7,634 nucleotides of DNA from SIG636 sp045592105 (GCA_045592105.1 JAZNUB010000038.1:1-7634), one strand, 5' to 3'. Shown: positions 1 through 6,529, numbered from the stretch's first letter. Program-made: numbers and translations. The notes: generated from the sequence alone by a model not told the origin.

Positions 1-141
1 GGGGCTGTCTCATAGCATTAACAAATTGTGAACGCTATGTGCAACCTTAACAAAAAATCAAGGGCGTTATTTGACTGCCCTTGATTTTTTTGTTACTTTT
101 GTATATGGTTTTATCTCAAAATTTCAATTTGAGACAGCCCC
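1..141. mobile_element. MITE-like element with 12-bp terminal inverted repeats
   Basis: The first 12 bases (GGGGCTGTCTCA) are the exact reverse complement of 130-141 (TGAGACAGCCCC), giving a 141-bp unit with perfect terminal inverted repeats. Inside is a 14-bp perfect hairpin (52-65 with 77-90) and, at 94-101, TACTTTTG preceded 20 bases upstream by TTTG. No transposase reading frame fits in it. GGGGCTGTCTCA-type ends are, from memory, common on IS elements of the IS1182-like kind in gut bacteria. The arrangement of outer repeat, hairpin and promoter-like sequence at the left, joined directly to a right-hand repeat, looks like an internally deleted, non-autonomous derivative of such an IS. The left flank lies outside the window, so no target-site duplication can be checked. 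An assembly artefact at a contig edge is the main alternative. Confidence 0.55.
52..91. terminator. Strong bidirectional hairpin with A/T tails
   Basis: Fourteen uninterrupted base pairs join 52-65 and 77-90, with an 11-nt loop. A-rich and T-rich outer arms mean transcripts from either side end in a U tract. In a transposon this would block read-through from flanking genes into the element. It could equally be a structural part of the element end. Confidence 0.6.
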
Positions 142-230
142 CCCTTTTTTTAGCCCAAAGTTCGTCAAGAAAAATGTATCGATATTACAAAACTTCGTTG
201 GTAAAATGCAATACATTGTTCGAAAATACG

Positions 231-259
231 TTGACTTTTTTGAGCTTTTGGCGTATAAT
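231..259 (+). promoter_or_regulatory. SigA-type promoter of the AAA_14/DUF4143 ATPase gene
   Basis: TTGACT at 231-236 and a perfect TATAAT at 254-259 are separated by exactly 17 bp, very close to the housekeeping consensus. Transcription would begin near 266, leaving a leader of about 26 nt before the TTG start at 292. The promoter lies outside the transposon-like element at 1-141, so the ATPase is not driven by it. Confidence 0.8.
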
Positions 260-277
260 GATAATGTATTATTATCC

Positions 278-284
278 GGAGGTG
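278..284 (+). promoter_or_regulatory. Ribosome binding site that fixes a TTG start
   Basis: GGAGGTG sits 7 nt before the TTG at 292. There is no in-frame ATG or GTG at a usable distance, so this site decides the non-canonical start. Confidence 0.8.
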
Positions 285-291
285 TATTGCC

Positions 292-1596
292 TTGTATAGA
301 TTAGCAATTGAAGAATTATATGAATGGAAAAATAGCGCCAATCGCAAGCCTTTAATTATTGAAGGAGCAAGACAGGTTGGTAAGACTTGGCTTATGAAAG
401 AGTTTGGCAAGCAAGCTTACGAGAAAACTGTGTATATCAATTTTGATTCCAATTCAAGAATGGCTGAGTTGTTTTCTTCCGACCTTGAAATAGGTAGAAT
501 TATTATGGGCTTGGAGCTTTATTCCGATATAAAGATAACCCCCGAAAACACCCTCATTATCTTTGACGAGGTGCAAGAGGTTCCGCGCGCCTTGGCAAGC
601 TTGAAATATTTTTATGAAAACGCTCCGGAGTATAATATTATTTGTGCAGGCTCATTGCTTGGTATTGCTTTGCACGGGGGCACCTCATTCCCCGTAGGCA
701 AGGTGGACTTTCTTAATTTATATCCGCTTTCCTTTAAGGAATTTCTTATGGCGATGGGGAAAGAAAAGTACGTTGATTTGATGAATGCAGGCGATTACGA
801 AATGATAACTGCCTTTAAACAGGATTTGATCGATTCCTTAAAGCATTATTATTTCGTTGGCGGAATGCCCGAAGCGGTAACGTCTTTTGCCACAGAAAAA
901 GACTTTAACAAGGTTCGCAGAATACAGAAAAGAATCCTTGAAGCCTACGAGCACGATTTCTCCAAGCACGCTCCGGGTGAATCCGTTCCTAAGCTCCGTA
1001 TGCTTTGGAACAGTATTCCATCGCAGCTTGCAAAGGAAAACAAAAAGTTCCTTTACGGCTTGGTGCGCGAGGGCGGAAGAGCGAAGGACTATGAGAGCGC
1101 TATTATGTGGCTAACCGATTGTGGGCTCGTTCACAAGGTAAGCCGTGTAACGGTCGGCCATTTGCCGCTAAAGGCGTATGAGGATATGAAAGCATTCAAG
1201 ATGTTCGTAGTGGATGTTGGCTTGCTTGGCTGTATGGTTGGTCTGAACAAGAAGATATTGCTTGACGGAAACGACCTTTTCGTGGAATTCAAAGGTGCTC
1301 TTACCGAGCAATACGTGCTTCAGCAATTGATTATTAATCCCGATTTGAACATTTATTATTATACCAACGACAATGGCAGTTGCGAGGTTGATTTCCTTGT
1401 AGATACAGGTGATACTGTTGTCCCTGTTGAAGTAAAAGCAGAGGTTAATCTTCGCGCTAAGAGTCTTAAAACATACGTTGAGAAATTCTCCCCCGACGTT
1501 GCTGTCAGAACGTCTATGCAAGACTTTAAAAAGGAATCGTGGCTTGTCAATCTCCCGCTTTATGCCATTGAGAATTTGACAAAAGAATTGGTTTAG
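292..1596 (+). CDS. AAA_14/DUF4143 family ATPase with PD-(D/E)XK-like C-terminal domain
   Basis: This is a complete 434-residue protein, typical in length for the family. Residues about 18-150 form the P-loop module: Walker A GARQVGKT at 25-32, Walker B TLIIFDEVQ at 87-95 (D92, E93) and a sensor-like ICAGS at 107-111. The C-terminal third is the DUF4143 domain. There E319 in GALTEQYV, E365-x-D367 in CEVDF and E380-x-K382 in PVEVKA match the acidic/lysine pattern of PD-(D/E)XK nuclease folds. No signal peptide or membrane segment is seen, so it is cytosolic. The start is TTG, chosen from the GGAGGTG site and the usual beginning of the family shortly before the EWK...RKPLI segment. It is a single-gene unit with its own promoter and converges on galM. 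Members are abundant in anaerobe genomes and their role is unproven; DNA binding, defence and toxin-like roles have been suggested. Family assignment is firm, function is not. Confidence 0.93.
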   Translation: MYRLAIEELYEWKNSANRKPLIIEGARQVGKTWLMKEFGKQAYEKTVYINFDSNSRMAELFSSDLEIGRIIMGLELYSDIKITPENTLIIFDEVQEVPRALASLKYFYENAPEYNIICAGSLLGIALHGGTSFPVGKVDFLNLYPLSFKEFLMAMGKEKYVDLMNAGDYEMITAFKQDLIDSLKHYYFVGGMPEAVTSFATEKDFNKVRRIQKRILEAYEHDFSKHAPGESVPKLRMLWNSIPSQLAKENKKFLYGLVREGGRAKDYESAIMWLTDCGLVHKVSRVTVGHLPLKAYEDMKAFKMFVVDVGLLGCMVGLNKKILLDGNDLFVEFKGALTEQYVLQQLIINPDLNIYYYTNDNGSCEVDFLVDTGDTVVPVEVKAEVNLRAKSLKTYVEKFSPDVAVRTSMQDFKKESWLVNLPLYAIENLTKELV

Positions 1597-1606
1597 TATG
1601 AAAAAA

Positions 1607-1631
1607 CGGCATAACACCAAATGTTATGCCG
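1607..1631. terminator. Shared terminator between converging genes
   Basis: CGGCATAACA at 1607-1616 pairs with TGTTATGCCG at 1622-1631 (10 bp, 5-nt loop). On the minus strand the stem is followed by six T (from A 1601-1606), a good intrinsic terminator for galM, which ends 35 nt before it. On the plus strand the tail is the weaker CTTCTTATT, starting 10 nt after the ATPase stop codon, so it probably also serves that gene. Confidence 0.85.
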
Positions 1632-1665
1632 CTTCTTATTAAAGGCTTAAATTTTTTGTGGCAAT

Positions 1666-2670
1666 TTATTTTGCTGTAAATTCGTACACGGTAAGCTGCT
1701 TATAAACCTCTCCTGCCTTATAGATTGCTTCGCCGTGGTTAATGCAATCGGGCTCTGTTTGTGCTTCTAAGCAAAGGCCGCCATGACGGATTTGCGCTGT
1801 TCCGTTTTTAAAATCAGGGCCATCGCCAAGGAAGTTGCCCGTGTAAAACTGAACGCCCGGCTGGTCGGTATACATCTGCATAGCCATAGCGGCGTTTTCC
1901 AATCTAACCGCTAAGCCAAGCTTTTGCCCGTTAAACTCTTTGTACGTATCGGGAGCAAGCACCATATTGTGGTCGTAGCCAACAAATTCGGCGGAGAAAT
2001 CCGTGCCGATTTTTTTAGGTGTACGCAGTTCAAAGGGAGTTCCGCTAACAGAAGGACGGTTACCCGTGGGGATAAGCTTATCGTCCACCTCGGTATACCT
2101 GTCTGCCCATATTTGAATGGTGTGGTCCTTAATCGTGCCGCCAAACCCATCCAAATTAAAATATGCGTGGTTGGTAAGCGCAATAGGCGTTGCACCGTCG
2201 GGAACGGCGTTATATGAAATGAGAAGTGCGCCGTCCTTAACAGTATAAGCTACCTCAACTGCAAGGCTTGCGGGGAAGCCATCCTCCCCATCGGGAGAGC
2301 GATAGGAGAAGGTGATGCTATTATCGGAAAGTGCCGTAACCTTCCATAGCTTGTGGCGGAAGCCGATACCGCTGTGCAAGCAGTTGCCGTTGTCGTTGGC
2401 GATAAGCTGATACACCTTACCGTCCATCTCAAACTGTGCGTTTTTAACGCGGTTGGCAACTCTGCCAATTACCGTGCCTTGGTTGGAAGAGTCAACTATG
2501 TATTGCTCAAGCGTATCAAACCCGCCCAAAACGTCCACGTTTCCGAACGGGCGCAGGGAAATGATAGTAGCACCGTATTCCATAATCTCTGCGGTGAAAG
2601 AGCCATTTGAAATTTGATAAACGTAAACCTCCTCGCCACCGGGAAGCTTTCCAAATAATTTTTTGCTCAT
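1666..2670 (-). CDS. galM: Aldose 1-epimerase (galactose mutarotase)
   Basis: The 334-residue product interconverts the alpha and beta anomers of galactose and other aldoses, supplying alpha-D-galactose to galactokinase. Family motifs occur in order: GRVANR (R70, R74), NCLHSG (H99), LTNHAYFNL (H168), GYDHN (D233), QFYTGNFL (about 284-291) and LEAQTEPD (E302). H99 and H168 correspond to the catalytic and substrate-binding histidines and E302 to the catalytic base of characterised GalM enzymes. The usual LHGG is LHSG here. There is no signal peptide, so it is cytosolic. The frame stays open to an upstream ATG at 2721. The start at 2670 is preferred because AAAGGA lies 8 nt before it and the predicted -10 box (2713-2718) would otherwise lie inside the gene. 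It is divergent from the beta-galactosidase, whose product is its natural substrate. Confidence 0.95.
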   Translation of the reverse strand: MSKKLFGKLPGGEEVYVYQISNGSFTAEIMEYGATIISLRPFGNVDVLGGFDTLEQYIVDSSNQGTVIGRVANRVKNAQFEMDGKVYQLIANDNGNCLHSGIGFRHKLWKVTALSDNSITFSYRSPDGEDGFPASLAVEVAYTVKDGALLISYNAVPDGATPIALTNHAYFNLDGFGGTIKDHTIQIWADRYTEVDDKLIPTGNRPSVSGTPFELRTPKKIGTDFSAEFVGYDHNMVLAPDTYKEFNGQKLGLAVRLENAAMAMQMYTDQPGVQFYTGNFLGDGPDFKNGTAQIRHGGLCLEAQTEPDCINHGEAIYKAGEVYKQLTVYEFTAK

Positions 2671-2678
2671 ATTATCAA

Positions 2679-2685
2679 TCCTTTT
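2679..2685 (-). promoter_or_regulatory. Ribosome binding site that fixes the galM start
   Basis: On the minus strand AAAAGGA precedes the ATG at 2670 by 8 nt. The longer in-frame start at 2721 has no such site and would lie at or upstream of the predicted transcription start. Confidence 0.75.
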
Positions 2686-2712
2686 ACTTATTTTGTTGAA
2701 GTATCTACTATT

Positions 2713-2740
2713 ATTATACATAAAACTAAAGGGTTTTCAA
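2713..2740 (-). promoter_or_regulatory. Predicted galM promoter
   Basis: Reading the minus strand, TTGAAA (2740-2735) and a perfect TATAAT (2718-2713) are separated by 16 bp. The predicted start point near 2706 leaves a leader of about 36 nt to the ATG at 2670. Confidence 0.7.
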
Positions 2741-2769
2741 TAGTTAATTACATTTTATAATAATGTTGG

Positions 2770-2798
2770 TTGCACAAAAGGCAATTCCGTGTTACAAT
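2770..2798 (+). promoter_or_regulatory. Predicted beta-galactosidase promoter
   Basis: TTGCAC at 2770-2775 and TACAAT at 2793-2798 are separated by 17 bp. Transcription would start near 2805, 26 nt before the ATG. Only about 30 bp separate this -35 box from the galM -35 box on the other strand, so one regulator could act on both promoters. Confidence 0.75.
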
Positions 2799-2806
2799 AA
2801 AAAGGA

Positions 2807-2818
2807 TAAAACGTTTAA
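2807..2818. promoter_or_regulatory. Candidate LacI-family operator
   Basis: TAAAACGTTTAA holds a perfect 8-bp palindrome AAACGTTT (2809-2816) with a central CG, the hallmark of LacI/GalR-family operators. It lies just after the predicted start point and touches the ribosome binding site (AAGGAG, 2817-2822), a good place for repression. The flanks are only partly symmetric and it fits the CcpA cre consensus poorly. It could be a chance palindrome in AT-rich DNA. Confidence 0.35.
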
Positions 2819-2830
2819 GGAGAAACCCCT

Positions 2831-5401
2831 ATGAAAGAATATCAAAGGTTTGACCGTATAGGCACAACCCCGCATAGAAGCTATTATATCCCTTTTGCAG
2901 AAAACGACGTTGTTCGCACCAAGCACGGTATTTTGGATCGCAGCTCAAGCTCTAAATTCACCTCCTTGGATGGCGTTTGGCAGATAAAGCAGCTTGAGCA
3001 CGTTGAGGATTTTAAGCTTGACGAGAAGCTGGAGGCTTCTATCCCCGTGCCGTCCTGTGTGCAGATGCATGGGTATGACCACATCCAGTACCTTAATCTT
3101 AGGTATCCGTTCCCCGTTATGCTGCCGCACCTGCCTTATGAGAACCCCTGCTGGCATTATCGCCGCACCTTTAACTTGAACAAGCAGGAGGGCGAAAGAT
3201 ACTATATCAATTTTGAGGGTGTTGACAGCGCGTTTTACCTTTATATAAACGGCAAATTTAAGGGCTACTCCCAAATATCTCACGCCACAAGCGAATTTGA
3301 TATTACAAGCCTTGCCGTAAACGGCGAAAACGTAATAGACGTGCTTGTGCTTAAATGGTGTATCTCCACCTATCTTGAATGTCAGGACAAGTTTAGGTTT
3401 TCAGGGATTTTCCGCAACGTTTATATGCTAAACCGCCCAGAGAAGCATATAACCGATTATAAAATAGAAACAAAAATCAAGGATGGCAACGGTGTGCTAA
3501 GCTTTATTAACGAAAGCGAAATAGCCGTAAGCCTAACGCTTAACGGGCAGGAGCTTACCGTTCCCGCCAAAGGCGTTGGCGATATAACCGTTTGCGGCGC
3601 AAAGCTATGGACGGCACAGGAGCCTAACCTTTACACCCTAACCATCCGCGCAAACGGCGAAAAGATTATAGAAAGCGTTGGCTTCCGCGAGGTAACTATT
3701 GATGGCAAGGTGTTTAAAATCAACGGCAAGCCCGTTAAGCTTAAGGGCGTAAACCGCCACGATTTCAACTGCGAAACGGCAGCAACCGTTAGCCTTGAGG
3801 ATTTGGCAAAGGACGTTCACCTGATGAAGGAGCTGAACGTTAACGCCGTTCGCACCTCGCATTATCCCAACAGCCCGGAGTTTTATATGCTTTGCGATGT
3901 GTTCGGGCTTTACGTTATGGACGAGGCGGATCTTGAAATGCACGGTGCAGTAATCCGTGAAGGCTGTTTCGACGTTAGCCTCTGGTGCGAATATGCGGAG
4001 AACGAGTTTTTCGCCCCCGGCATCACCGATAGGCACATAGCGCTTGTGGAGCGTGATAAAAACCGCACCTGCGTTATTATTTGGTCGCTGGGGAACGAAA
4101 GCTCTTACGGCAAGGCGTTCTTTGAGGGCGCAAAGTATATAAAGGATAGAGATAATACCAGACCCGTTCATTACGAGGGCTTGCAAAATGCCGACCCCAA
4201 GTATTACTATACCGATATGGTGGATATGGTTAGTATGATGTATCCTTCTTACGAAACCATCCGCGAGAGGGTGTTGGATAACCCCGAAGAAACGCGCCCC
4301 TTTGTGCTTTGTGAGTATACCCACGCTATGGGGAATAGCTGTGGCGATATTGCAGAGTATTGGGAGATGATTTACAACAACGACCAATTGATGGGTGCTT
4401 TCGTTTGGGAGTGGGCGGACCACGGGATAAAGACCGATAAGGGCTTTTTGTACGGCGGCGATTTTAACGAGGCGGAGCACGACGGTAACTTCTGTGCCGA
4501 TGGGCTTTTAACGCCCGATAGAAAGCTAAAATCCAACGCGCTTGAGATGAAGGCTGTTTACGGCGGCAAAATCAAATCAGAGCCTTGCGCTGTTGACGTA
4601 CCTGCAAGCGCAATTAAGCCCTCCACCGCTATCGCTATTGAGGTGAACGAGCATACGGGCGAGATTACTTCTATTAAGGCGGACGGTAACGAGGTGCTTC
4701 GCACGCCTATACGTTTTAACGTTACGCGTTATACCGATAACGATAGGGATCTTGTTCCGCATTGGCTGGGAAGATGCCGCCTTGATGCGTTGAAGCCCCA
4801 TATCTTCTCTTGCGAGAAAACGGATAACGGCTATAAGCTAAATGGCTGTTTGGCGGCTAATTGTATGATGCCTGCTGTGGAATTTACGCTTGTTTATGAG
4901 GTTTTGGGCAATACTCTTGCCGCTACTATTGAATATAAGCTGGCAGATTATGCGGATAGATTTCCGCGCTTTGGTATTGAGTTTGGCGTGGACAAGGCTT
5001 ATAGCGGCTTTTCCTACGTTGGTTTTGGGCCTACCGAAAGCTATGTGGATAAACACATCGCTTGTGACTACGGTTACTACGAAAGCACTGCGGAGGATAA
5101 CTATGATTATAAGTATATCCGCCCTCAGGAATCGGGAAGCCACTATGCCTGCAAGTATCTTGCTTTGAAGGATTTGTTTGAGCTTACGGCAGAGCAACCG
5201 TTTTCTTTCTCGGTTAATCCTTTTACAACGGCACAGCTTCGCGAAACACAGCACGCCTTCGAGCTTAAAGAAAACGGATTTGTAAACGTGTGTATCGACC
5301 TTGCTATGCGCGGTGTTGGCTCTCATTCCTGCGGACCCGATCTGCCCGCTAAATACGAGATACCGAAAGCGTATAAGAACACCTTTAAGTTTACGTTTTA
5401 A
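2831..5401 (+). CDS. lacZ: GH2 beta-galactosidase (LacZ type), short form
   Basis: This 856-residue cytosolic enzyme (no signal peptide) should hydrolyse lactose or other beta-galactosides. Domains in order: N-terminal sugar-binding domain (about 44-200, with VPSCVQMHGYD, RYPFP and QDKFRFSGIFR), Ig-like domain (about 205-290), catalytic barrel (about 292-580) and LacZ domain 5 (about 600-856, with GFGPTESY). By alignment with E. coli LacZ, E423 in SLGNES is the acid/base, E495 in LCEYTHAMGNS the nucleophile, and E369 and H371 in LEMHG are Mg ligands. H310, H344, H498, W526/W528 and F554 match further active-site positions. The C-terminal GVGSHSCGP carries Cys where E. coli has Trp999. E. coli LacZ has about 1,024 residues, and the shortfall lies mainly at 580-605 where domain 4 should be. 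AAGGAG lies 8 nt before the ATG. No clear intrinsic terminator follows. It pairs functionally with the divergent galM. Confidence 0.95.
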   Translation: MKEYQRFDRIGTTPHRSYYIPFAENDVVRTKHGILDRSSSSKFTSLDGVWQIKQLEHVEDFKLDEKLEASIPVPSCVQMHGYDHIQYLNLRYPFPVMLPHLPYENPCWHYRRTFNLNKQEGERYYINFEGVDSAFYLYINGKFKGYSQISHATSEFDITSLAVNGENVIDVLVLKWCISTYLECQDKFRFSGIFRNVYMLNRPEKHITDYKIETKIKDGNGVLSFINESEIAVSLTLNGQELTVPAKGVGDITVCGAKLWTAQEPNLYTLTIRANGEKIIESVGFREVTIDGKVFKINGKPVKLKGVNRHDFNCETAATVSLEDLAKDVHLMKELNVNAVRTSHYPNSPEFYMLCDVFGLYVMDEADLEMHGAVIREGCFDVSLWCEYAENEFFAPGITDRHIALVERDKNRTCVIIWSLGNESSYGKAFFEGAKYIKDRDNTRPVHYEGLQNADPKYYYTDMVDMVSMMYPSYETIRERVLDNPEETRPFVLCEYTHAMGNSCGDIAEYWEMIYNNDQLMGAFVWEWADHGIKTDKGFLYGGDFNEAEHDGNFCADGLLTPDRKLKSNALEMKAVYGGKIKSEPCAVDVPASAIKPSTAIAIEVNEHTGEITSIKADGNEVLRTPIRFNVTRYTDNDRDLVPHWLGRCRLDALKPHIFSCEKTDNGYKLNGCLAANCMMPAVEFTLVYEVLGNTLAATIEYKLADYADRFPRFGIEFGVDKAYSGFSYVGFGPTESYVDKHIACDYGYYESTAEDNYDYKYIRPQESGSHYACKYLALKDLFELTAEQPFSFSVNPFTTAQLRETQHAFELKENGFVNVCIDLAMRGVGSHSCGPDLPAKYEIPKAYKNTFKFTF

Positions 5402-5660
5402 TCGTCTTTTAGAAATGGGAAAATAGCACAAACGGACGAACTGAAGACTACAAAGACGTTAGCAAGGCAACTCTCTATAAATCAAAAACGCTAAAAAACG
5501 ATGATTAAGATGTTTATGAAGTGGTATATTGAATTTTTGCTATTTGTTACAAAAGAAAAGTCTATGCAGTGGTTATTTAATTGAGTATAGCAAAAAGGAT
5601 GTCGCCTTCTTTCTGCATTCTTAGCGGAGAATTAGCAGGCACAAAATTTCGGCAGATAAC
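5402..5660. other. Intergenic stretch with possible ORF remnants
   Basis: No gene can be supported here. From 5413 a plus-strand frame is open for 31 codons to a TAA at 5506-5508 and reads like a coding tail (WENSTNGRTEDYKDVSK and so on), but it has no start codon or ribosome binding site. A 24-codon ATG frame at 5510-5584 also lacks a ribosome binding site. A weak AAGG/CCTT hairpin near 5596-5613, with a T-rich downstream arm, is the only terminator-like feature after the beta-galactosidase. The stretch probably contains decayed coding DNA. Confidence 0.3.
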
Positions 5661-5675
5661 TTGTTTTCTCTGCCG
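5650..5675. repeat. Hairpin overlapping a promoter
   Basis: CGGCAGA (5650-5656) pairs with TCTGCCG (5669-5675), a 7-bp inverted repeat whose right half lies within the spacer of the promoter at 5661-5689. It has no T tract, so it is more likely an operator or a chance dyad than a terminator. Confidence 0.35.
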
Positions 5676-5689
5676 ATTTATGGTATAAT
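5661..5689 (+). promoter_or_regulatory. Extended -10 promoter of the small membrane protein gene
   Basis: TGGTATAAT at 5681-5689 is a perfect TATAAT with the TGn extension. A partial -35 (TTGTTT, 5661-5666) lies 17 bp upstream of the -10. A transcript starting near 5696 would carry a leader of about 175 nt before the ATG at 5872, which includes the hairpins at 5701-5825. Confidence 0.65.
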
Positions 5690-5700
5690 GTGGTTACATC

Positions 5701-5777
5701 GTAGGGTGCCTGTTTGCTCCCGCCGTAACAAAGGGTTTATGCTAATAACGCGGCGGGACACAAGCCCCCCGCTCTAC
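5701..5777. repeat. REP/MITE-like imperfect inverted-repeat unit
   Basis: The ends GTAGGG (5701-5706) and CTCTAC (5772-5777) pair with one G-U. Inside them TCCCGCCG (5718-5725) pairs perfectly with CGGCGGGA (5751-5758). The GC-rich unit contrasts with its AT-rich surroundings. The ending GGCGGGACACAAGCCCC resembles short dispersed repeats I associate with gut Clostridia; that comparison is from memory. It sits in the leader of the membrane protein gene and could also form a regulatory RNA fold. Confidence 0.45.
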
Positions 5778-5787
5778 AAAAGTAAGG

Positions 5788-5825
5788 GGTATGGGCTTTG
5801 CCCTGTGCCTTTGTAATACAAAGGC
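5788..5825 (+). other. Two overlapping leader hairpins
   Basis: GGTATGGGC (5788-5796) can pair with GCCCTGTGCC (5800-5809), with two G-U pairs and a bulge. GCCTTTG (5807-5813) pairs perfectly with CAAAGGC (5819-5825). The folds share 5807-5809 and so compete slightly. They lie 33 nt before the ribosome binding site and have no U tract, so any effect would be on RNA stability or translation. Confidence 0.35.
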
Positions 5826-5857
5826 GAAACTGGCGATAAAACAAAAAACAAATTTAC

Positions 5858-5864
5858 GGAGGAG
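5858..5864 (+). promoter_or_regulatory. Ribosome binding site that fixes the start at 5872
   Basis: GGAGGAG lies 7 nt before the ATG at 5872. The frame extends up to an ATG at 5791, but that codon is inside a hairpin without a properly spaced site, and the extra residues look non-coding. Confidence 0.8.
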
Positions 5865-5871
5865 AAAACAG

Positions 5872-6267
5872 ATGAAAAAGAAATTATACTACATACTGCC
5901 TTTTATAGTGGTACCTGCACTTATGCTGTTTTGTGAGCTGCTTGATAACACAGAACTGCTAAAAATGAACCCTTATATAATGGGAGCGTTTTTGCTGCTT
6001 TTTTCTGCCCTCTTCGGATTTCTTTCGCCTTCTGATAGAAGCGTTGATTATGTGATAGCCATAGTTATGCCGCTCTCCCTATTTTGCTTTATGTTTGTGG
6101 TTGGGTTTTTAAGCACAGATGATTTGGGAACTCGATTCTATCTATATAAAGCTGTAGACACATCCTTTCAGCCTATTGCCTTGTTTTTGTATGTTGCTAT
6201 GACAATAATAGCTTTTGTTGCTTCGCTTAAAGTTTTCAGAAATCTTAAAATTCGTACCGCAAGCTAA
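5872..6267 (+). CDS. Small four-helix membrane protein of unknown function
   Basis: I do not recognise a family for this 131-residue protein. It begins MKKKLYYILP and has four hydrophobic stretches suited to membrane helices, at about 6-24, 34-52, 60-80 and 101-121. Short charged loops carry DNTE (25-28), SPSDRSVD (52-59) and STDDLGTR (81-88), and the C-terminus is basic (RNLKIRT). The positive N-terminus and tail suggest both termini are cytoplasmic. No catalytic motif is visible. It forms its own unit, with an extended -10 promoter and long leader upstream and a hairpin terminator downstream. Its strong ribosome binding site and isolated control signals argue for a real, expressed gene. Confidence 0.75.
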   Translation: MKKKLYYILPFIVVPALMLFCELLDNTELLKMNPYIMGAFLLLFSALFGFLSPSDRSVDYVIAIVMPLSLFCFMFVVGFLSTDDLGTRFYLYKAVDTSFQPIALFLYVAMTIIAFVASLKVFRNLKIRTAS

Positions 6268-6287
6268 TTCCATATTTTTTATATCAT

Positions 6288-6326
6288 TAAACCCCTGACA
6301 GATTTTTAAAGATCTGTAGGGGTTTA
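6288..6326 (+). terminator. Intrinsic terminator after the membrane protein gene
   Basis: TAAACCCCT (6288-6296) pairs with AGGGGTTTA (6318-6326). Inside, after a single unpaired G, ACAGAT (6298-6303) pairs with ATCTGT (6312-6317), for 15 bp in all. The downstream side is only moderately T-rich (TTTACTATTTG), so termination may be incomplete. It begins 21 nt after the stop codon. Confidence 0.75.
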
Positions 6327-6529
6327 CTATTTGTATAGTTTCTCCGCTAATTTTGCACGCCCTTGGTGGCGGCATCCTTTTTAGCGGTATGGTAAATTTT
6401 TTAGAGAACCTTTGCGTTTTTGTGGACTGCGGCTTCTCCATAAAGCTTACGGACAACGCTAAAAATATTGGCGAGGTTAAATATAGCGGCGGCGAGGTGC
6501 ATGAAGAAAGGTATGAAGCTTCGTATTAA
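6320..6529 (+). pseudogene. Possible 5'-truncated gene remnant
   Basis: A frame stays open from the arm of the preceding terminator for 69 codons to TAA at 6527-6529. Its only ATG (6389) has no ribosome binding site, giving at best 46 residues (MVNFLENLCVFVDCG ... KYSGGEVHEERYEASY). The upstream part (SPLILHALGGGILFSG) also reads like protein, and GGC, GAG and AAG codon use resembles the neighbouring genes. This fits the 3' end of a gene whose beginning has been lost. I do not recognise the family. It may also be a chance open frame. Confidence 0.3.

Noticed and set aside
71..304. Small plus-strand frames spanning the element edge and the ATPase promoter
   Set aside because: They cross the terminal repeat, a consensus promoter and a ribosome binding site, and the proteins have no features of their own.
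2671..2721. Longer galM with 17 extra N-terminal residues
   Set aside because: There is no ribosome binding site, and the extension overlaps the predicted -10 box and leader.
3638..4480. 280-codon open frame on the minus strand inside the beta-galactosidase
   Set aside because: It overlaps the catalytic barrel, whose motifs are all intact, and its translation has no recognisable domain. It is an antisense shadow of codon use.
4838..5431. 197-codon minus-strand frame at the 3' end of the beta-galactosidase
   Set aside because: It lies opposite conserved domain 5 sequence, has no convincing ribosome binding site, and its composition is typical of an antisense shadow.
5621..6350. 10-bp inverted repeat (TTAGCGGAGA at 5621-5630, its complement at 6341-6350) flanking the membrane protein gene
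   Set aside because: Ten-base matches are expected by chance in a window of this size, and no wider homology surrounds them.
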